Shown here: piece after piece, positions 1 to 8,318 of the stretch | How the letters are laid out: every line of letters begins with the position of its first letter | How positions within the stretch are numbered: the stretch's first letter is position 1 | Source: Acidiphilium rubrum | Lineage (GTDB): Bacteria; Pseudomonadota; Alphaproteobacteria; Acetobacterales; Acetobacteraceae | Direction of reading: 5' to 3' | Length of the DNA stretch: 64,000 nucleotides | NCBI RefSeq assembly: GCF_900156265.1 | Contig: NZ_FTNE01000003.1 | Coordinates: forward strand, 124,001 to 188,000 | Program-made: the position numbers and the translations under genes | The notes under the pieces: generated by a model | Database searches by the model: none | What the model was told of the DNA's origin: nothing | Seen by the model: only the letters and a program-made list of their open reading frames with translations

Positions 1-1248
1 CTGCCGCTGCTGGTGATCCTGCCGGATTTCTGGGCCGGATCGATGCATATGAACCTCGCCACGGTCGGCTTCGTGCTGACGCTTGTGCGGATTTTCGATG
101 TGATCGTCGACCCCGCGATCGGCCGGTTTTCCGACCTCTCGCATAGCCGCTTCGGCCGGCGCAAACCGTTCATGGCGGTGGCGATGCCGGTCGCGGCGAT
201 CGGCGCGGTCGGCCTGTTCTTTCCGCCGCACGGGGCCGGCGCGCTCTGGCTGTTCGTGTTCTACGCACTGGTCACCTGGGGCTGGACCGCGCTGTCCCTG
301 CCCTATTGGGCGTGGGGGGCTGAATTGTCGGATGACTATACCGAACGCCAGCGCATCACCTCGCTGCGCGAAGGCGGCACGATTGTCGGCATCCTGATTT
401 CCGCGATCGCGCCGGTCGCACTCGGCATCACCTCACATGTCGGCCAGGCGCATCTGCTGTCGCTGCTGACCATCGGGCTTGCGACACCCTTCGTGCTGTT
501 CGCGCTGCTGCTGGTGCCCGACAAGCTGCCGACGCGGCGCACTGCCCCGGCCGGGCTCGGGCCGACCCTGAAACTGGTCGCCTCGAACGGCCCGTTCCGC
601 CGGCTGATCCTCGCTTGGGCGGTGAACGGTCTGGCGAACGGGTTGCCGGCGGCGCTGATCCTGATCGTGTTCGACCAAATCCTGCATACGCCCGCCGCAT
701 CGGGGCCGCTGCTGCTGGTCTATTTCGCGGCGGGCGTGATCTCGGTGCCGTTCTGGCTGAAACTCGCGGCGCGGATCGGGAAGCATCAGACCTGGGCAGC
801 GGCGATGGCGATGTCCGGCATCGCCTTCGCCTTCGTGCCGGCGATCCTGCACGTGCCGCATGTGCTGATCCTGTTCGGCATCATCAGCGTGTTCACCGGC
901 GCTGGGCTGGGTGCGGATTTCACCATCCCGCCCGCGATCCAGGCCGATGTCGTCGATGTCGATGAAGCCGCGAGCGGCGAGCAGCGCGCCGGCATCTATT
1001 TCGCGGCCGCCACCATGGCCCAGAAGGCCGGCAACGCCCTCGCACCGGGTCTCGCGTTTCCGCTGCTCGGCCTGGTCGGGTTCTCGACCCACGGCGGCAA
1101 CGACGCGATGCAGGACGCCGCTCTGATGGTGCTCTATTGCGGCATTCCGTCTGCGCTGAAAATCGTCGCCGCGCTGATCATGCGCCGCTTTCCGATCGAC
1201 CGCGCCGCCCAGCAGGAACTGCGCACCGCGATCGCGGCACAGGCGTGA
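1..1248 (+). CDS. GPH/MFS_2-type sugar:cation symporter, 5' end outside window
   Basis: Inner-membrane transporter of the glycoside-pentoside-hexuronide (MelB-like) branch of the major facilitator superfamily; the substrate cannot be read from sequence. The frame is open from base 1 (L-P-L-L-V-I-L...), so the true start lies upstream. Visible features are the family's loop 2-3 region with R-I-F-D-V-I-V-D-P and the basic S-R-F-G-R-R-K-P stretch, followed by repeated hydrophobic helices to the C-terminus. MelB uses the equivalent Asp residues for cation coupling. The stop codon overlaps the GTG start of the phosphoesterase gene, so the two are probably co-transcribed. Confidence 0.85.
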   Translation: MPLLVILPDFWAGSMHMNLATVGFVLTLVRIFDVIVDPAIGRFSDLSHSRFGRRKPFMAVAMPVAAIGAVGLFFPPHGAGALWLFVFYALVTWGWTALSLPYWAWGAELSDDYTERQRITSLREGGTIVGILISAIAPVALGITSHVGQAHLLSLLTIGLATPFVLFALLLVPDKLPTRRTAPAGLGPTLKLVASNGPFRRLILAWAVNGLANGLPAALILIVFDQILHTPAASGPLLLVYFAAGVISVPFWLKLAARIGKHQTWAAAMAMSGIAFAFVPAILHVPHVLILFGIISVFTGAGLGADFTIPPAIQADVVDVDEAASGEQRAGIYFAAATMAQKAGNALAPGLAFPLLGLVGFSTHGGNDAMQDAALMVLYCGIPSALKIVAALIMRRFPIDRAAQQELRTAIAAQA

Positions 1249-1940
1249 CGCCGCCGCCCGGCTGCATCCCGCCCGGCATCGGTCTGCGCATCGTGGGTGA
1301 TGTCCACGGCGACGCCAAAGGCTTCGCCGCGGCAGCGGCGACCGATCGGTTCATCATCCAGCTCGGTGATCTGGTCGATGACGGGCCGGACACGCCCGGC
1401 GCGCTGCATCTGATGTTCGACCTGATCGATGCCGGGCGCGGCCTGTTCCTGCTCGGCAACCATGATTTCAAACTGGCCCGCGCGCTGCGGGGCGATGCCG
1501 TGCAGCGCGGCCCCGGCCTTGCCACCACTTTGGCCGCGCTCGATGCGGCCACCGCCGCGCGCACCCTGGCCGAAATCAGCCGCGCACCGGCGTGGCTCAC
1601 CCTGCACAGCGCACTCTGCGTCCACGGCGGGTTTCACCCCGCGATGCTCACCGAACCGGCCCCGCCGTTGCCGCCCGGCCGCGCCGGCCGCCTGCTCGCC
1701 CGCGCCCTGTTCGGCCAGACCACCGGCCGCGTCACCGGCGCCGGCAAGCCCGAACGCCTGCTCACCTGGGTCGACCGGATTCCACCGGGCATCACGGTCT
1801 ATTGCGGCCACGACCAACGCAGCGCGGATGGCCGCCCGCTGCGCCTGACCGGGGCGCTCGGCGGCGTTGCCATGTTCATGGACACCGGCGCCGGCAAAGG
1901 CGGCCATCTCTCCTGGATCGACCTGCCCCCGTTGAACTGA
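1245..1940 (+). CDS. Metallophosphoesterase (PP1/PrpA-like serine/threonine phosphatase family)
   Basis: Calcineurin-like phosphoesterase of 231 aa, cytoplasmic. The metal-binding motifs are in order: G-D-V-H-G near residue 20, L-G-D-L-V-D-D-G near 45, G-N-H-D near 70, a later H-G-G-F and a C-terminal G-H-D. The order fits bacterial PrpA/ApaH-like enzymes, which hydrolyse phosphoproteins or small phosphoesters. I chose the GTG at 1245 because it overlaps the upstream TGA (GTGA) and removes 36 residues of low-complexity lead-in. The substrate is unknown. Confidence 0.82.
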   Translation: MTPPPGCIPPGIGLRIVGDVHGDAKGFAAAAATDRFIIQLGDLVDDGPDTPGALHLMFDLIDAGRGLFLLGNHDFKLARALRGDAVQRGPGLATTLAALDAATAARTLAEISRAPAWLTLHSALCVHGGFHPAMLTEPAPPLPPGRAGRLLARALFGQTTGRVTGAGKPERLLTWVDRIPPGITVYCGHDQRSADGRPLRLTGALGGVAMFMDTGAGKGGHLSWIDLPPLN

Positions 1941-2003
1941 GCCGGGTTTCGTGCCCTAAACCCCGGCATTCATGACACCGCTATCACTGACAGGACTCGA
2001 TCG

Positions 2004-2438
2004 ATGACCAATCTCACCCTCGCCACCGCCGAAACCATCCTCGCCGCCGCCCGCGCCAAAGGGCGCGCGCTCAACCTCGCACCCCTGACCGTGGTGGTGC
2101 TAGACGCCGGCGGCCACATGGTCGCGCTCGCGCGGGAGGATCGCTCGGGCATCGGCCGGGTCGAAATCGCAACCGGCAAGGCCTGGGGCGGCCTCGCCAT
2201 CGGTGCCGGCTCGCGCGTGCTGTTCGACCGCTGGAACGCCGGCGGCGCCGGCTTCGTCACCGCCCTCGCCGCCGCCACCCAAGGCCGCATGGTGCCGGTG
2301 CCGGGCGGCGTGCTGGTGATCGATCCCGCCGGCGATATCATCGGCGCGGTCGGCATTTCGGGCGATACGTCCGATAACGACGAGGCCTGCGCGATTGCCG
2401 GGATCGAGGCGGCTGGGTTGACGGCTAAGGCGGGGTGA
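2004..2438 (+). CDS. GlcG/HbpS family protein (DUF336)
   Basis: A 144-aa single-domain protein of the GlcG/HbpS family. Characteristic stretches are V-V-V-L-D-A-G-G-H, the K-A-W/G-A middle and the P-V-P-G-G-V-L-V-I-D...G-A-V-G-I-S-G end. Family members bind haem or accompany glycolate and propanediol metabolism; none of those genes is adjacent, so the physiological role is not assigned. The length is normal and the ATG follows a short leader. A T-tract palindrome starts 12 bases after the stop in the orientation expected for a downstream terminator. Confidence 0.8.
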   Translation: MTNLTLATAETILAAARAKGRALNLAPLTVVVLDAGGHMVALAREDRSGIGRVEIATGKAWGGLAIGAGSRVLFDRWNAGGAGFVTALAAATQGRMVPVPGGVLVIDPAGDIIGAVGISGDTSDNDEACAIAGIEAAGLTAKAG

Positions 2439-2449
2439 GGACGGGAAGC

Positions 2450-2489
2450 GCTTCTTTTTTGTAAAAAAGAAGCAAAAAACTTTTTTTAA
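2450..2489 (+). repeat. T-tract palindrome repeat, copy 1
   Basis: An 11-bp stem (GCTTC plus T6, paired with A6 plus GAAGC) with a 2-base loop at 2450-2473, followed by A6-C-T7. It is the first of eight copies in the window. It sits just after the GlcG-like gene, where it could act as a terminator, although the lower stem carries little GC. Confidence 0.8.
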
Positions 2490-2588
2490 TCTGGGGTATC
2501 GGCGGTTTCGTCGGTATGAACAGATCTGATGAAAGTTTGTTGCTTCTCCTTTATAAAAAATGCTTACGTCTGAAACCCGGAGCCGGCC

Positions 2589-2957
2589 ATGCTCGATCAC
2601 GTCACGATCGGTGTCACCGATATCGAATCATCGAAACGGTTCTACGATCACGCGCTCCGTCCGCTCAGCATCGAACGCCTGCACACTGATCCAGAGTTCG
2701 CGGGCTACGGCGCCAACGAGATCGCCGTGTTCTGGATCGGCCTCCGCGATCGACTGCAATCCGGCACCCACATCGCGTTCGCAGCGGCGAACCGCGCCAT
2801 GGTCAATGAATTCTACCGGTCGGCCCTCACCGCTGGCGGGCGCGATAACGGCGGCCCGGGTTTGCGACCCCACTACCACGACCATTATTACGGTGCGTTC
2901 GTGCTTGACCCCGACGGGCACAACATCGAAGCCGTCTGCCATGTTGAGCAGGGCTGA
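2589..2957 (+). CDS. VOC family (glyoxalase/dioxygenase fold) protein
   Basis: A 122-aa vicinal-oxygen-chelate protein. It starts M-L-D-H-V-T-I-G-V-T-D-I, where the first His is the usual metal ligand, and ends with Y-G-A-F-V-L-D-P-D-G-H-N-I-E-A, where the Glu is the usual last ligand. Proteins of this size are generally homodimeric lyase- or dioxygenase-like enzymes of unknown substrate. The gene stands alone between a palindrome repeat and the Nudix gene. Confidence 0.82.
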   Translation: MLDHVTIGVTDIESSKRFYDHALRPLSIERLHTDPEFAGYGANEIAVFWIGLRDRLQSGTHIAFAAANRAMVNEFYRSALTAGGRDNGGPGLRPHYHDHYYGAFVLDPDGHNIEAVCHVEQG

Positions 2958-3086
2958 CACCCGCTTGCCCTGACCGTCCACGGTGGATCTGCCGATTTGA
3001 TCTTGTCCCACCGAGCAGAACCCACATCATTGCCTCGCCCGTAAAACAACCCGATATTTGATAGCGCAGTCCGATCAGGAGCATCG

Positions 3087-3569
3087 ATGACCAAGCCAAC
3101 AAGAGTCCGCGTTCTTCTGCTATCACCCGCCAAACGGATATTACTGATCAAATATCGCAACACCGGGCCAACCGGCATCCCGCAACCCTGCTGGACAACC
3201 GCAGGAGGTGGCCGAAAAAGCGGCGAAACCATCGAGCAAACAGCACTCCGGGAAATTGCCGAAGAAACTTGCATGACCGACATTCGGCTCGGCCCCGTGG
3301 TTTGGTACGGCGAAGATCGCCACCGTAGCGGCGCCTGGAAAACGCTGTTCCAAGAGCACTTCATCGTCGCCTTCGCTGCCCACGAAAAAATCGATCAAGC
3401 CCGATGGACCGAACACGAGCGCGAGCAGATTATCGAGACCCGCTGGTGGACGCTGGATGACCTTAGGACATCCAGCGAGGCGATCTATCCGTTCAACCTC
3501 GCAGATCGACTTGAGCCGATTCTCCGCGGCGAGTACCCGAGCGAGATCATCAAGTTACCGCGGATCTGA
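3087..3569 (+). CDS. Nudix hydrolase
   Basis: A 160-aa pyrophosphohydrolase of the MutT/Nudix superfamily. The Nudix box lies at about residues 41-63: a Gly-Gly run, then S-G-E, then R-E-I-A-E-E, matching G-x5-E-x7-R-E-U-x-E-E except that the usual following Gly is Cys. The metal-binding Glu residues are intact. The substrate (nucleotide or sugar diphosphate) cannot be inferred. Base composition is slightly more AT-rich than the neighbouring housekeeping genes, which fits an accessory gene. Confidence 0.88.
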   Translation: MTKPTRVRVLLLSPAKRILLIKYRNTGPTGIPQPCWTTAGGGRKSGETIEQTALREIAEETCMTDIRLGPVVWYGEDRHRSGAWKTLFQEHFIVAFAAHEKIDQARWTEHEREQIIETRWWTLDDLRTSSEAIYPFNLADRLEPILRGEYPSEIIKLPRI

Positions 3570-3955
3570 TCACACTGCTGAAGTCACTAGCTGAGCGCAG
3601 TAAGCCGCCCGAATCCTGACCGGCCCATGACCTATCTGCAGCTCCGCGACATCGGAATACCGGGCGCAAAAATGAATACACAAAATTAGCCAGTTGAATT
3701 CATTGGGATTTCCTGATTTAGTCGATCACGTCGAGTGGGTCTCGCATCAGCATGATGGCTGTTCGATTCATCTTGAAAGATTCGAGATGACGAAACTATG
3801 ATGCCTCAGAAAAATGTGAACGATCCTATTGGCACGGAAAACCTGTCCCAGCCCGGAGTACGGCATGGGAGACTCTAGATGAGATATGGCCTCCCAGCGA
3901 CGACAGAAAATGGTGGTTTATGAGCCGACGGGCAACAGAAATCCATGAACCCAAG
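3570..3955. other. Non-coding or degenerate stretch between Nudix and VOC genes
   Basis: About 385 bases with no convincing gene, AT-richer than the flanks. From 3791 a frame opens after a stop and runs without interruption into the downstream VOC gene. Its translation is Trp-rich (for example E-I-W-P-P-S-D-D-R-K-W-W-F) and does not resemble a VOC N-terminus. It could be the relic 3' end of a lost gene; I do not recognise it. Confidence 0.4.
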
Positions 3956-4324
3956 ATGCCTTTGGCACTGAACCGGCTCCTTCTCTATGCCCGCGATGTC
4001 GAGGGAACCGTCGCTTTCTACGAAAAGCACTTTGGTTTTCAGGTGCTACGTTTGCCAGATGATCGAATCGTCGAGTTGGTGGCACCGAGCGGTGGTGCGA
4101 ATATAATGGTCCATGCCGCTGCAAAGGGCGTGAGAACCGGGCAGGTCGCCGTGAAACCGGTATTCGACGTCGAAGATGTTTCGGGGTTTTGCGAGAGGAG
4201 TGCCGGCAATGGGCTCATATTCAGCGCCGAGCATCCGGCCGACGGTTATTCCTACGCGAACGCTAAAGATCCGTGCGGCAACAACATCCAGGTGTCGAGC
4301 CGCGCATTTCGTAAAGCAGATTAG
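3956..4324 (+). CDS. VOC family (glyoxalase-like) protein
   Basis: A VOC-fold protein of 122 aa. The domain begins M-P-L-A-L-N-R-L-L-L-Y-A-R-D-V-E and ends Y-A-N-A-K-D-P-C-G-N-N-I-Q-V. The expected first metal-ligand His is Asn (L-N-R) and the final Glu is Gln, so metal-dependent catalysis is doubtful; it may be a binding protein or a diverged enzyme. An ATG at 3920 would add 12 residues. I prefer 3956 because the fold starts immediately after it. Confidence 0.75.
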   Translation: MPLALNRLLLYARDVEGTVAFYEKHFGFQVLRLPDDRIVELVAPSGGANIMVHAAAKGVRTGQVAVKPVFDVEDVSGFCERSAGNGLIFSAEHPADGYSYANAKDPCGNNIQVSSRAFRKAD

Positions 4325-4540
4325 GAATGTCGCCGCAAAGAACGATTGCTGGCTACCGCTTGGTAGTTACTGGATCTAATTCTCTGGACATGCAGCAATC
4401 TGATAATTAACCATAATTCGCTTCGCCAACGTATTGAGCTAGCTCTTCCGGCTCGCTCTGGAAAACTCTTGAATAGGTTGCGAGCGGCCGGGGAGAATTT
4501 TGCGCAGCTAGACCTATCGGCAGTACCGCCAGCCCAAACT

Positions 4541-4577
4541 AAAAGAGTTTTTTGCTTCTTTTTTACAAAAAAGAAGC
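4541..4577 (-). repeat. T-tract palindrome repeat, copy 2
   Basis: The same family as copy 1 in the opposite orientation: A4-G-A-G-T6, then GCTTC-T6-AC-A6-GAAGC at 4554-4577. It lies between the ends of the convergent VOC and HtrA genes, downstream of the minus-strand protease. Confidence 0.8.
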
Positions 4578-4609
4578 GATTGCTGACTCTGCTGATCAAA
4601 CGCCACCAC

Positions 4610-6019
4610 TCAGTGCGTTGTAGCCTCATGGTCGAGCGGTACCGAAATCCATGACGTACCGTCCGGCCCATCGACCAGCAGGGCAACCGCATGTTTGCGG
4701 GCCAATTTGTCGTTCAGCGCTTTGGGCGAGGTGACGAAATCGGGCCCGACCGCTTCGATCAGCGTATCCGCCTGTAATCCGGCATGGGCGGCGGCGCCGT
4801 TTTTGTCGACCGAGACGACAATCACGCCCTGGGCACCGGGGTGGGTCATCACGCCGATGCCGAGGGCGCTGATCATATCGGGTTTCGGCGCTGTGGTGGC
4901 GGGTGCGGGTTTCGGTTTGGCACCTGGTGCGGCCGGTTTCGGCGGTACGGCGATGGTGATGGTCGCGTCGTGCACATCGCCATCGTGCCGGTAGCGCAAT
5001 TGCGCGGTCTGGCCGACCGGAATTTCGGCGAGAGCGACCTTGAAGGCGTGCACCGTATCGATCGGGTTGCCATTGACGCGGGTGATCACGTCGGCCGGCG
5101 CTAATTTGCCGGCCGAGGGGCCGTGCGCGACGACGCCGCCGACCACGACGCCATCGGTCGTTTTCAGATGCCAGGCGTGCTGCATGTCGGCCGAGAGATG
5201 TTCAACCCGCAATCCGGCCCAGCCGCGCGTCATCGAGCCATGGGCGATCAGCGCGAGGGCGACCGGCTTGACCATGCTGGAGGGGATGGCGAACCCGATG
5301 CCGACCGATCCGCCCGAGGGTGAATAGATTGCCGAATCGACGCCGACGACGTGCCCCGCGGCATCGAGCATCGGGCCGCCGGAATTGCCGCGGTTGATCG
5401 CGGCATCGGTCTGGATAAAATTATCGAACGGGCCGGAGCCGATATCGCGGTGCAGCGCGCTGACCACGCCGGCCGAGACCGAAAACCCGAGGCCGAACGG
5501 GTTGCCGATCGCAACCACCCAGTCACCCAGTTCGAGCTTGCCGCTGTCGCCGAACGTCAGATACGGATCGGGCTTGCCGGTGTCGATTTTCAACACCGCG
5601 AGATCGGCCTTTTTATCGGCGCCGACCAGCTTGGCGGTGAAAATCCGCCCGTCATGCAGCGTCACCTTGATTTCGCTGGCACCGGCGATGACGTGATGAT
5701 TGGTGACGATATAGCCATCCGGGCTGATGAAAAACCCGGTGCCGAGCGCCTGTTCGGCGCGCGGCGGCACGATCAGGCTGTGGCTGTCGGCTTTGTCGGT
5801 CGCGGTCTTGTGAAATCCGCCATCACCCGGCTTGCTCGCCGCACCGCTGCCGGGCTTGGCTTTCATCGGGTCGATGCTTTCGACATCGACCACCGCCGGC
5901 AACGCCGCCCGCGCGAGTTTCGCGATCGCCGGTGGCGCCGGTGCGGCATGGGCAGGTGCTGCGATGGCGAGGCCAAGGGCGGCGAGTGTCAGAACGGGCA
6001 GGGTTTTGCACAATGTCAT
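4610..6019 (-). CDS. DegP/HtrA-like periplasmic serine endoprotease with PDZ domains
   Basis: A 469-aa exported protease for envelope protein quality control. A Sec signal peptide (residues 1-26, A-H-A cleavage region) is followed by a trypsin-like domain with the catalytic triad H109 (T-N-H-H-V), D139 (A-D-L-A-V) and S213 (G-N-S-G-G-P). A PDZ domain follows at about 280-365, then a Pro/Ala/Lys linker and a second, shorter PDZ-like domain at about 385-460. Length and order match DegP/DegQ. It starts one base after the gluQ stop, so gluQ and htrA are tightly spaced on the same strand. Confidence 0.9.
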   Translation of the reverse strand: MTLCKTLPVLTLAALGLAIAAPAHAAPAPPAIAKLARAALPAVVDVESIDPMKAKPGSGAASKPGDGGFHKTATDKADSHSLIVPPRAEQALGTGFFISPDGYIVTNHHVIAGASEIKVTLHDGRIFTAKLVGADKKADLAVLKIDTGKPDPYLTFGDSGKLELGDWVVAIGNPFGLGFSVSAGVVSALHRDIGSGPFDNFIQTDAAINRGNSGGPMLDAAGHVVGVDSAIYSPSGGSVGIGFAIPSSMVKPVALALIAHGSMTRGWAGLRVEHLSADMQHAWHLKTTDGVVVGGVVAHGPSAGKLAPADVITRVNGNPIDTVHAFKVALAEIPVGQTAQLRYRHDGDVHDATITIAVPPKPAAPGAKPKPAPATTAPKPDMISALGIGVMTHPGAQGVIVVSVDKNGAAAHAGLQADTLIEAVGPDFVTSPKALNDKLARKHAVALLVDGPDGTSWISVPLDHEATTH

Positions 6020-6020
6020 G

Positions 6021-6869
6021 TCATGAGAGTGAGGTGATATTGCCGATCCGGCAAGAGATGATTTTCCGAACCTGATCGGGCGTTACACCACCCTCCCGCA
6101 GGTCGCGCAGTGTGGCGGCACGATCGCGCTTGGCCAGGCGCCGGCCGGCGGCATCGGTCAGCAGCGCGTGATGGGCGTAGCCCGGCGTTGGCCAGCCGAA
6201 CAGGCGTTGCAGCACCACCTGAATGGGCGTGGCGTCCCGCAGATCCGCGCCGCGCGTGACCAGAGTTACGCCCTGCAACGCATCGTCATGCGTGACGCAT
6301 AAATGATAGCTGCACGGCGCATCCTTGCGGGCGAGCACGATATCGCCGCACGCCGCCGCATCGCCGCTGATCCAGCCCTCGCCCGCCTCGTGATAGCGCA
6401 CGGGGCCGGTTTGGCGGATGGCGGCATCGGTGCGCAGGCGCAGCGCATAGGCATCGCCGCGCGCCATGCGGTCGGCGGCAAATGCGGGATCGAGGTGGCG
6501 GCAGGTACCGGGATAGACCGCGCCCGCCCCATGTGGCGCCCCGAGCGCGGCGGCGATTTCGGCGCGCGAGCAGAAACACGGATACAGCAGGCCCATCGCC
6601 GCGAGTTGATCGAGCGCGGCGCGATAGGCGGCGACATGCGCGGACTGGATGCGCGGTGCGCCATCCCAGACGAGGCCGAGCCAGGCGAGATCCGCGAGGA
6701 TCGCCTCGGTATAGCAAGCCCGGCACCGCGCGGTATCGATATCCTCGATTCGCAGCAGAAACCGCCCGCCGGCCGCCCGCGCATGCTCGAACCCGATCAA
6801 GCCCGCAGCGGCGTGACCGAGGTGCAGATACCCGGTCGGGCTGGGGGCGAAGCGCGTGGTGATGGACAT
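6021..6869 (-). CDS. gluQ: Glutamyl-Q tRNA(Asp) synthetase (GluQ-RS)
   Basis: A 282-aa truncated GluRS paralogue that activates glutamate and attaches it to queuosine 34 of tRNA-Asp. It has the F-A-P-S-P-T-G start, an H-L-G-H signature (residues 16-19), the L-R-I-E-D-I-D-T strand, the zinc set C98, C100, Y119, C123 (as in E. coli YadB) and a K-R-D-R loop near 247-250 standing in for KMSKS. There is no anticodon-binding domain, as expected. I placed the start at the Met preceding S-I-T-T-R-F; the open frame upstream is low-complexity. It partners functionally with the queA-tgt-queF-queG cluster at 19.5-23.2 kb. Confidence 0.92.
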   Translation of the reverse strand: MSITTRFAPSPTGYLHLGHAAAGLIGFEHARAAGGRFLLRIEDIDTARCRACYTEAILADLAWLGLVWDGAPRIQSAHVAAYRAALDQLAAMGLLYPCFCSRAEIAAALGAPHGAGAVYPGTCRHLDPAFAADRMARGDAYALRLRTDAAIRQTGPVRYHEAGEGWISGDAAACGDIVLARKDAPCSYHLCVTHDDALQGVTLVTRGADLRDATPIQVVLQRLFGWPTPGYAHHALLTDAAGRRLAKRDRAATLRDLREGGVTPDQVRKIISCRIGNITSLS

Positions 6870-6917
6870 CGGACGGTAGGATGATACCCTCAGCGGCAAA
6901 TTCAAAGAGGGATCAGC

Positions 6918-7574
6918 ATGGACGTACTGGATGGACCGCGTTGGGGACAGGCCGCGGGTGCCGCGAAGCAACTCATCGTGCTGTGCCACGGCGTCGGTGC
7001 CGACGGCAATGATTTGATCGATCTGGCACCCTATTGGGCGAAAGCCGCGCCGGAGGCGGCGTTCATATCGCCGCACGCGCCCGAACCCTTCGCGATGGCG
7101 CCGCATGGGCGGCAATGGTGGGATATCGCCGATCGTGATCCGGCGCGCATGGCGGTGGGCGTGCGACGGGCACGGGTGGCGCTCGATGGGTTAATCGACG
7201 CGGAATTGGCCCGGCTGGGTTTGCCGCCCGATGCGTATGCGCTGATGGGCTTCAGCCAGGGGGCGATGACCGTGCTGTTCACCGGCCTGCGCCGCGCCGT
7301 GCCGCCGCGCGCGATTCTCGCGTTTTCCGGTGCGCTGATCGACCCGGACTCGCTCGCGCGCGAACTCACCGGCCGCCCGCCGGTTCTGCTGGTTCATGGC
7401 ATCGAGGATCAGGTGGTGCCGGTCTCGCGCTCGCGCGACGCCGAGGCGGTGCTGCGCACAAACGGTGTGCCGGTGCAGGCGCTGTATGTGCCGAAACTGG
7501 CGCACGGCATCGAGGATTCCGGCCTCTCGGCCGGCGCGCTGGCGCTGCAGAAAGGCTTCGCGACCGTTGTTTAA
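6918..7574 (+). CDS. Alpha/beta hydrolase, phospholipase/carboxylesterase family (YpfH-like)
   Basis: A 218-aa cytosolic serine esterase. The nucleophile is S113 in G-F-S-Q-G, with D164 (H-G-I-E-D-Q-V-V-P) and H196 (L-A-H-G-I) completing the triad. Length and motifs fit the short phospholipase/carboxylesterase family (YpfH/EstB). A clear ribosome-binding site (GAGGGA) lies 7 bases before the ATG. The gene is divergent from gluQ with about 50 bases between starts. The natural substrate is unknown. Confidence 0.87.
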   Translation: MDVLDGPRWGQAAGAAKQLIVLCHGVGADGNDLIDLAPYWAKAAPEAAFISPHAPEPFAMAPHGRQWWDIADRDPARMAVGVRRARVALDGLIDAELARLGLPPDAYALMGFSQGAMTVLFTGLRRAVPPRAILAFSGALIDPDSLARELTGRPPVLLVHGIEDQVVPVSRSRDAEAVLRTNGVPVQALYVPKLAHGIEDSGLSAGALALQKGFATVV

Positions 7575-7579
7575 GTTTG

Positions 7580-7636
7580 ATGACAAGGGTTTCGTCCAAC
7601 CGGCTTCGGCTTGCGGGCTTGGCCGGTCTTTGTCAT
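7580..7636 (+). terminator. Candidate stem-loop after the esterase gene
   Basis: An inverted repeat just past the esterase stop: outer arms ATGACAAG (7580-7587) and CTTTGTCAT (7628-7636), inner arms ACCGGC (7599-7604) and GCCGGT (7622-7627), with an unpaired bulge on the left. It has no strong T tract, so an intrinsic terminator is possible rather than certain. Confidence 0.35.
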
Positions 7637-7757
7637 AAAGCGCGCATGAATTCGGCCTGCCACGACATCTGGCGATTCGATTTCCGAAACGCCCTCAAGC
7701 GTTGGTCTCCGTTCTGGGACCTGTTCAGTCCGGCCGCGGTCCGGTGCGGTGCGCCTG

Positions 7758-8318
7758 ATGCCTGACGGCGGGCAGAATTTCCCCGCTCTCGTGCTGAACG
7801 CGGATTTCCGTCCGCTCTCCTATTTTCCATTATCGCTCTGGGCCTGGCAGGACGCCGTGAAAGCGGTGTTTCTCGACCGTGTGTCCGTCCTGTCGGAATA
7901 CGAGCACGAGGTGCATTCCGTCTCGTTGTCGATGAAGCTGCCTTCGGTGATCGCGCTGAAGGATTTCGTGCCCTCGATGCGCCAGCCGGCGTTCACCCGG
8001 TTCAACGTATTTCTGCGCGACGGTTTCACCTGCCAGTATTGCCACGATCGGCTGCCCGCGCCGGATCTGACGTTCGACCACGTGATCCCCCGCGCGCGCG
8101 GCGGCCGCACGACCTGGGAAAACGTGGTCACCGCCTGCGGTGCGTGCAATCTGCGCAAGGGCTCGAAACTGCCGCGCGAGTGCAAGATGTTCCCGTATGA
8201 AACGCCGCGCCGGCCGAACAGCTGGGAATTGCAGGATCGCGGCCGGGCGTTTCCGCCGAATTTCCTGCACGAAAGCTGGCGCGACTTCCTGTATTGGGAC
8301 AGCGAGTTGGAAACATGA
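7758..8318 (+). CDS. HNH endonuclease family protein
   Basis: A 186-aa protein with a C-terminal HNH nuclease domain: F-T-C-Q-Y-C at the zinc finger, D-H-V-I-P-R-A-R-G-G, then N-V-V-T-A-C-G-A-C-N-L-R-K-G. It belongs to a conserved chromosomal HNH family common in Alphaproteobacteria whose target is not established. A GTG at 7749 would add three residues; I use the ATG at 7758. Its stop overlaps the start of the GST gene (ATGA). Confidence 0.85.
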   Translation: MPDGGQNFPALVLNADFRPLSYFPLSLWAWQDAVKAVFLDRVSVLSEYEHEVHSVSLSMKLPSVIALKDFVPSMRQPAFTRFNVFLRDGFTCQYCHDRLPAPDLTFDHVIPRARGGRTTWENVVTACGACNLRKGSKLPRECKMFPYETPRRPNSWELQDRGRAFPPNFLHESWRDFLYWDSELET

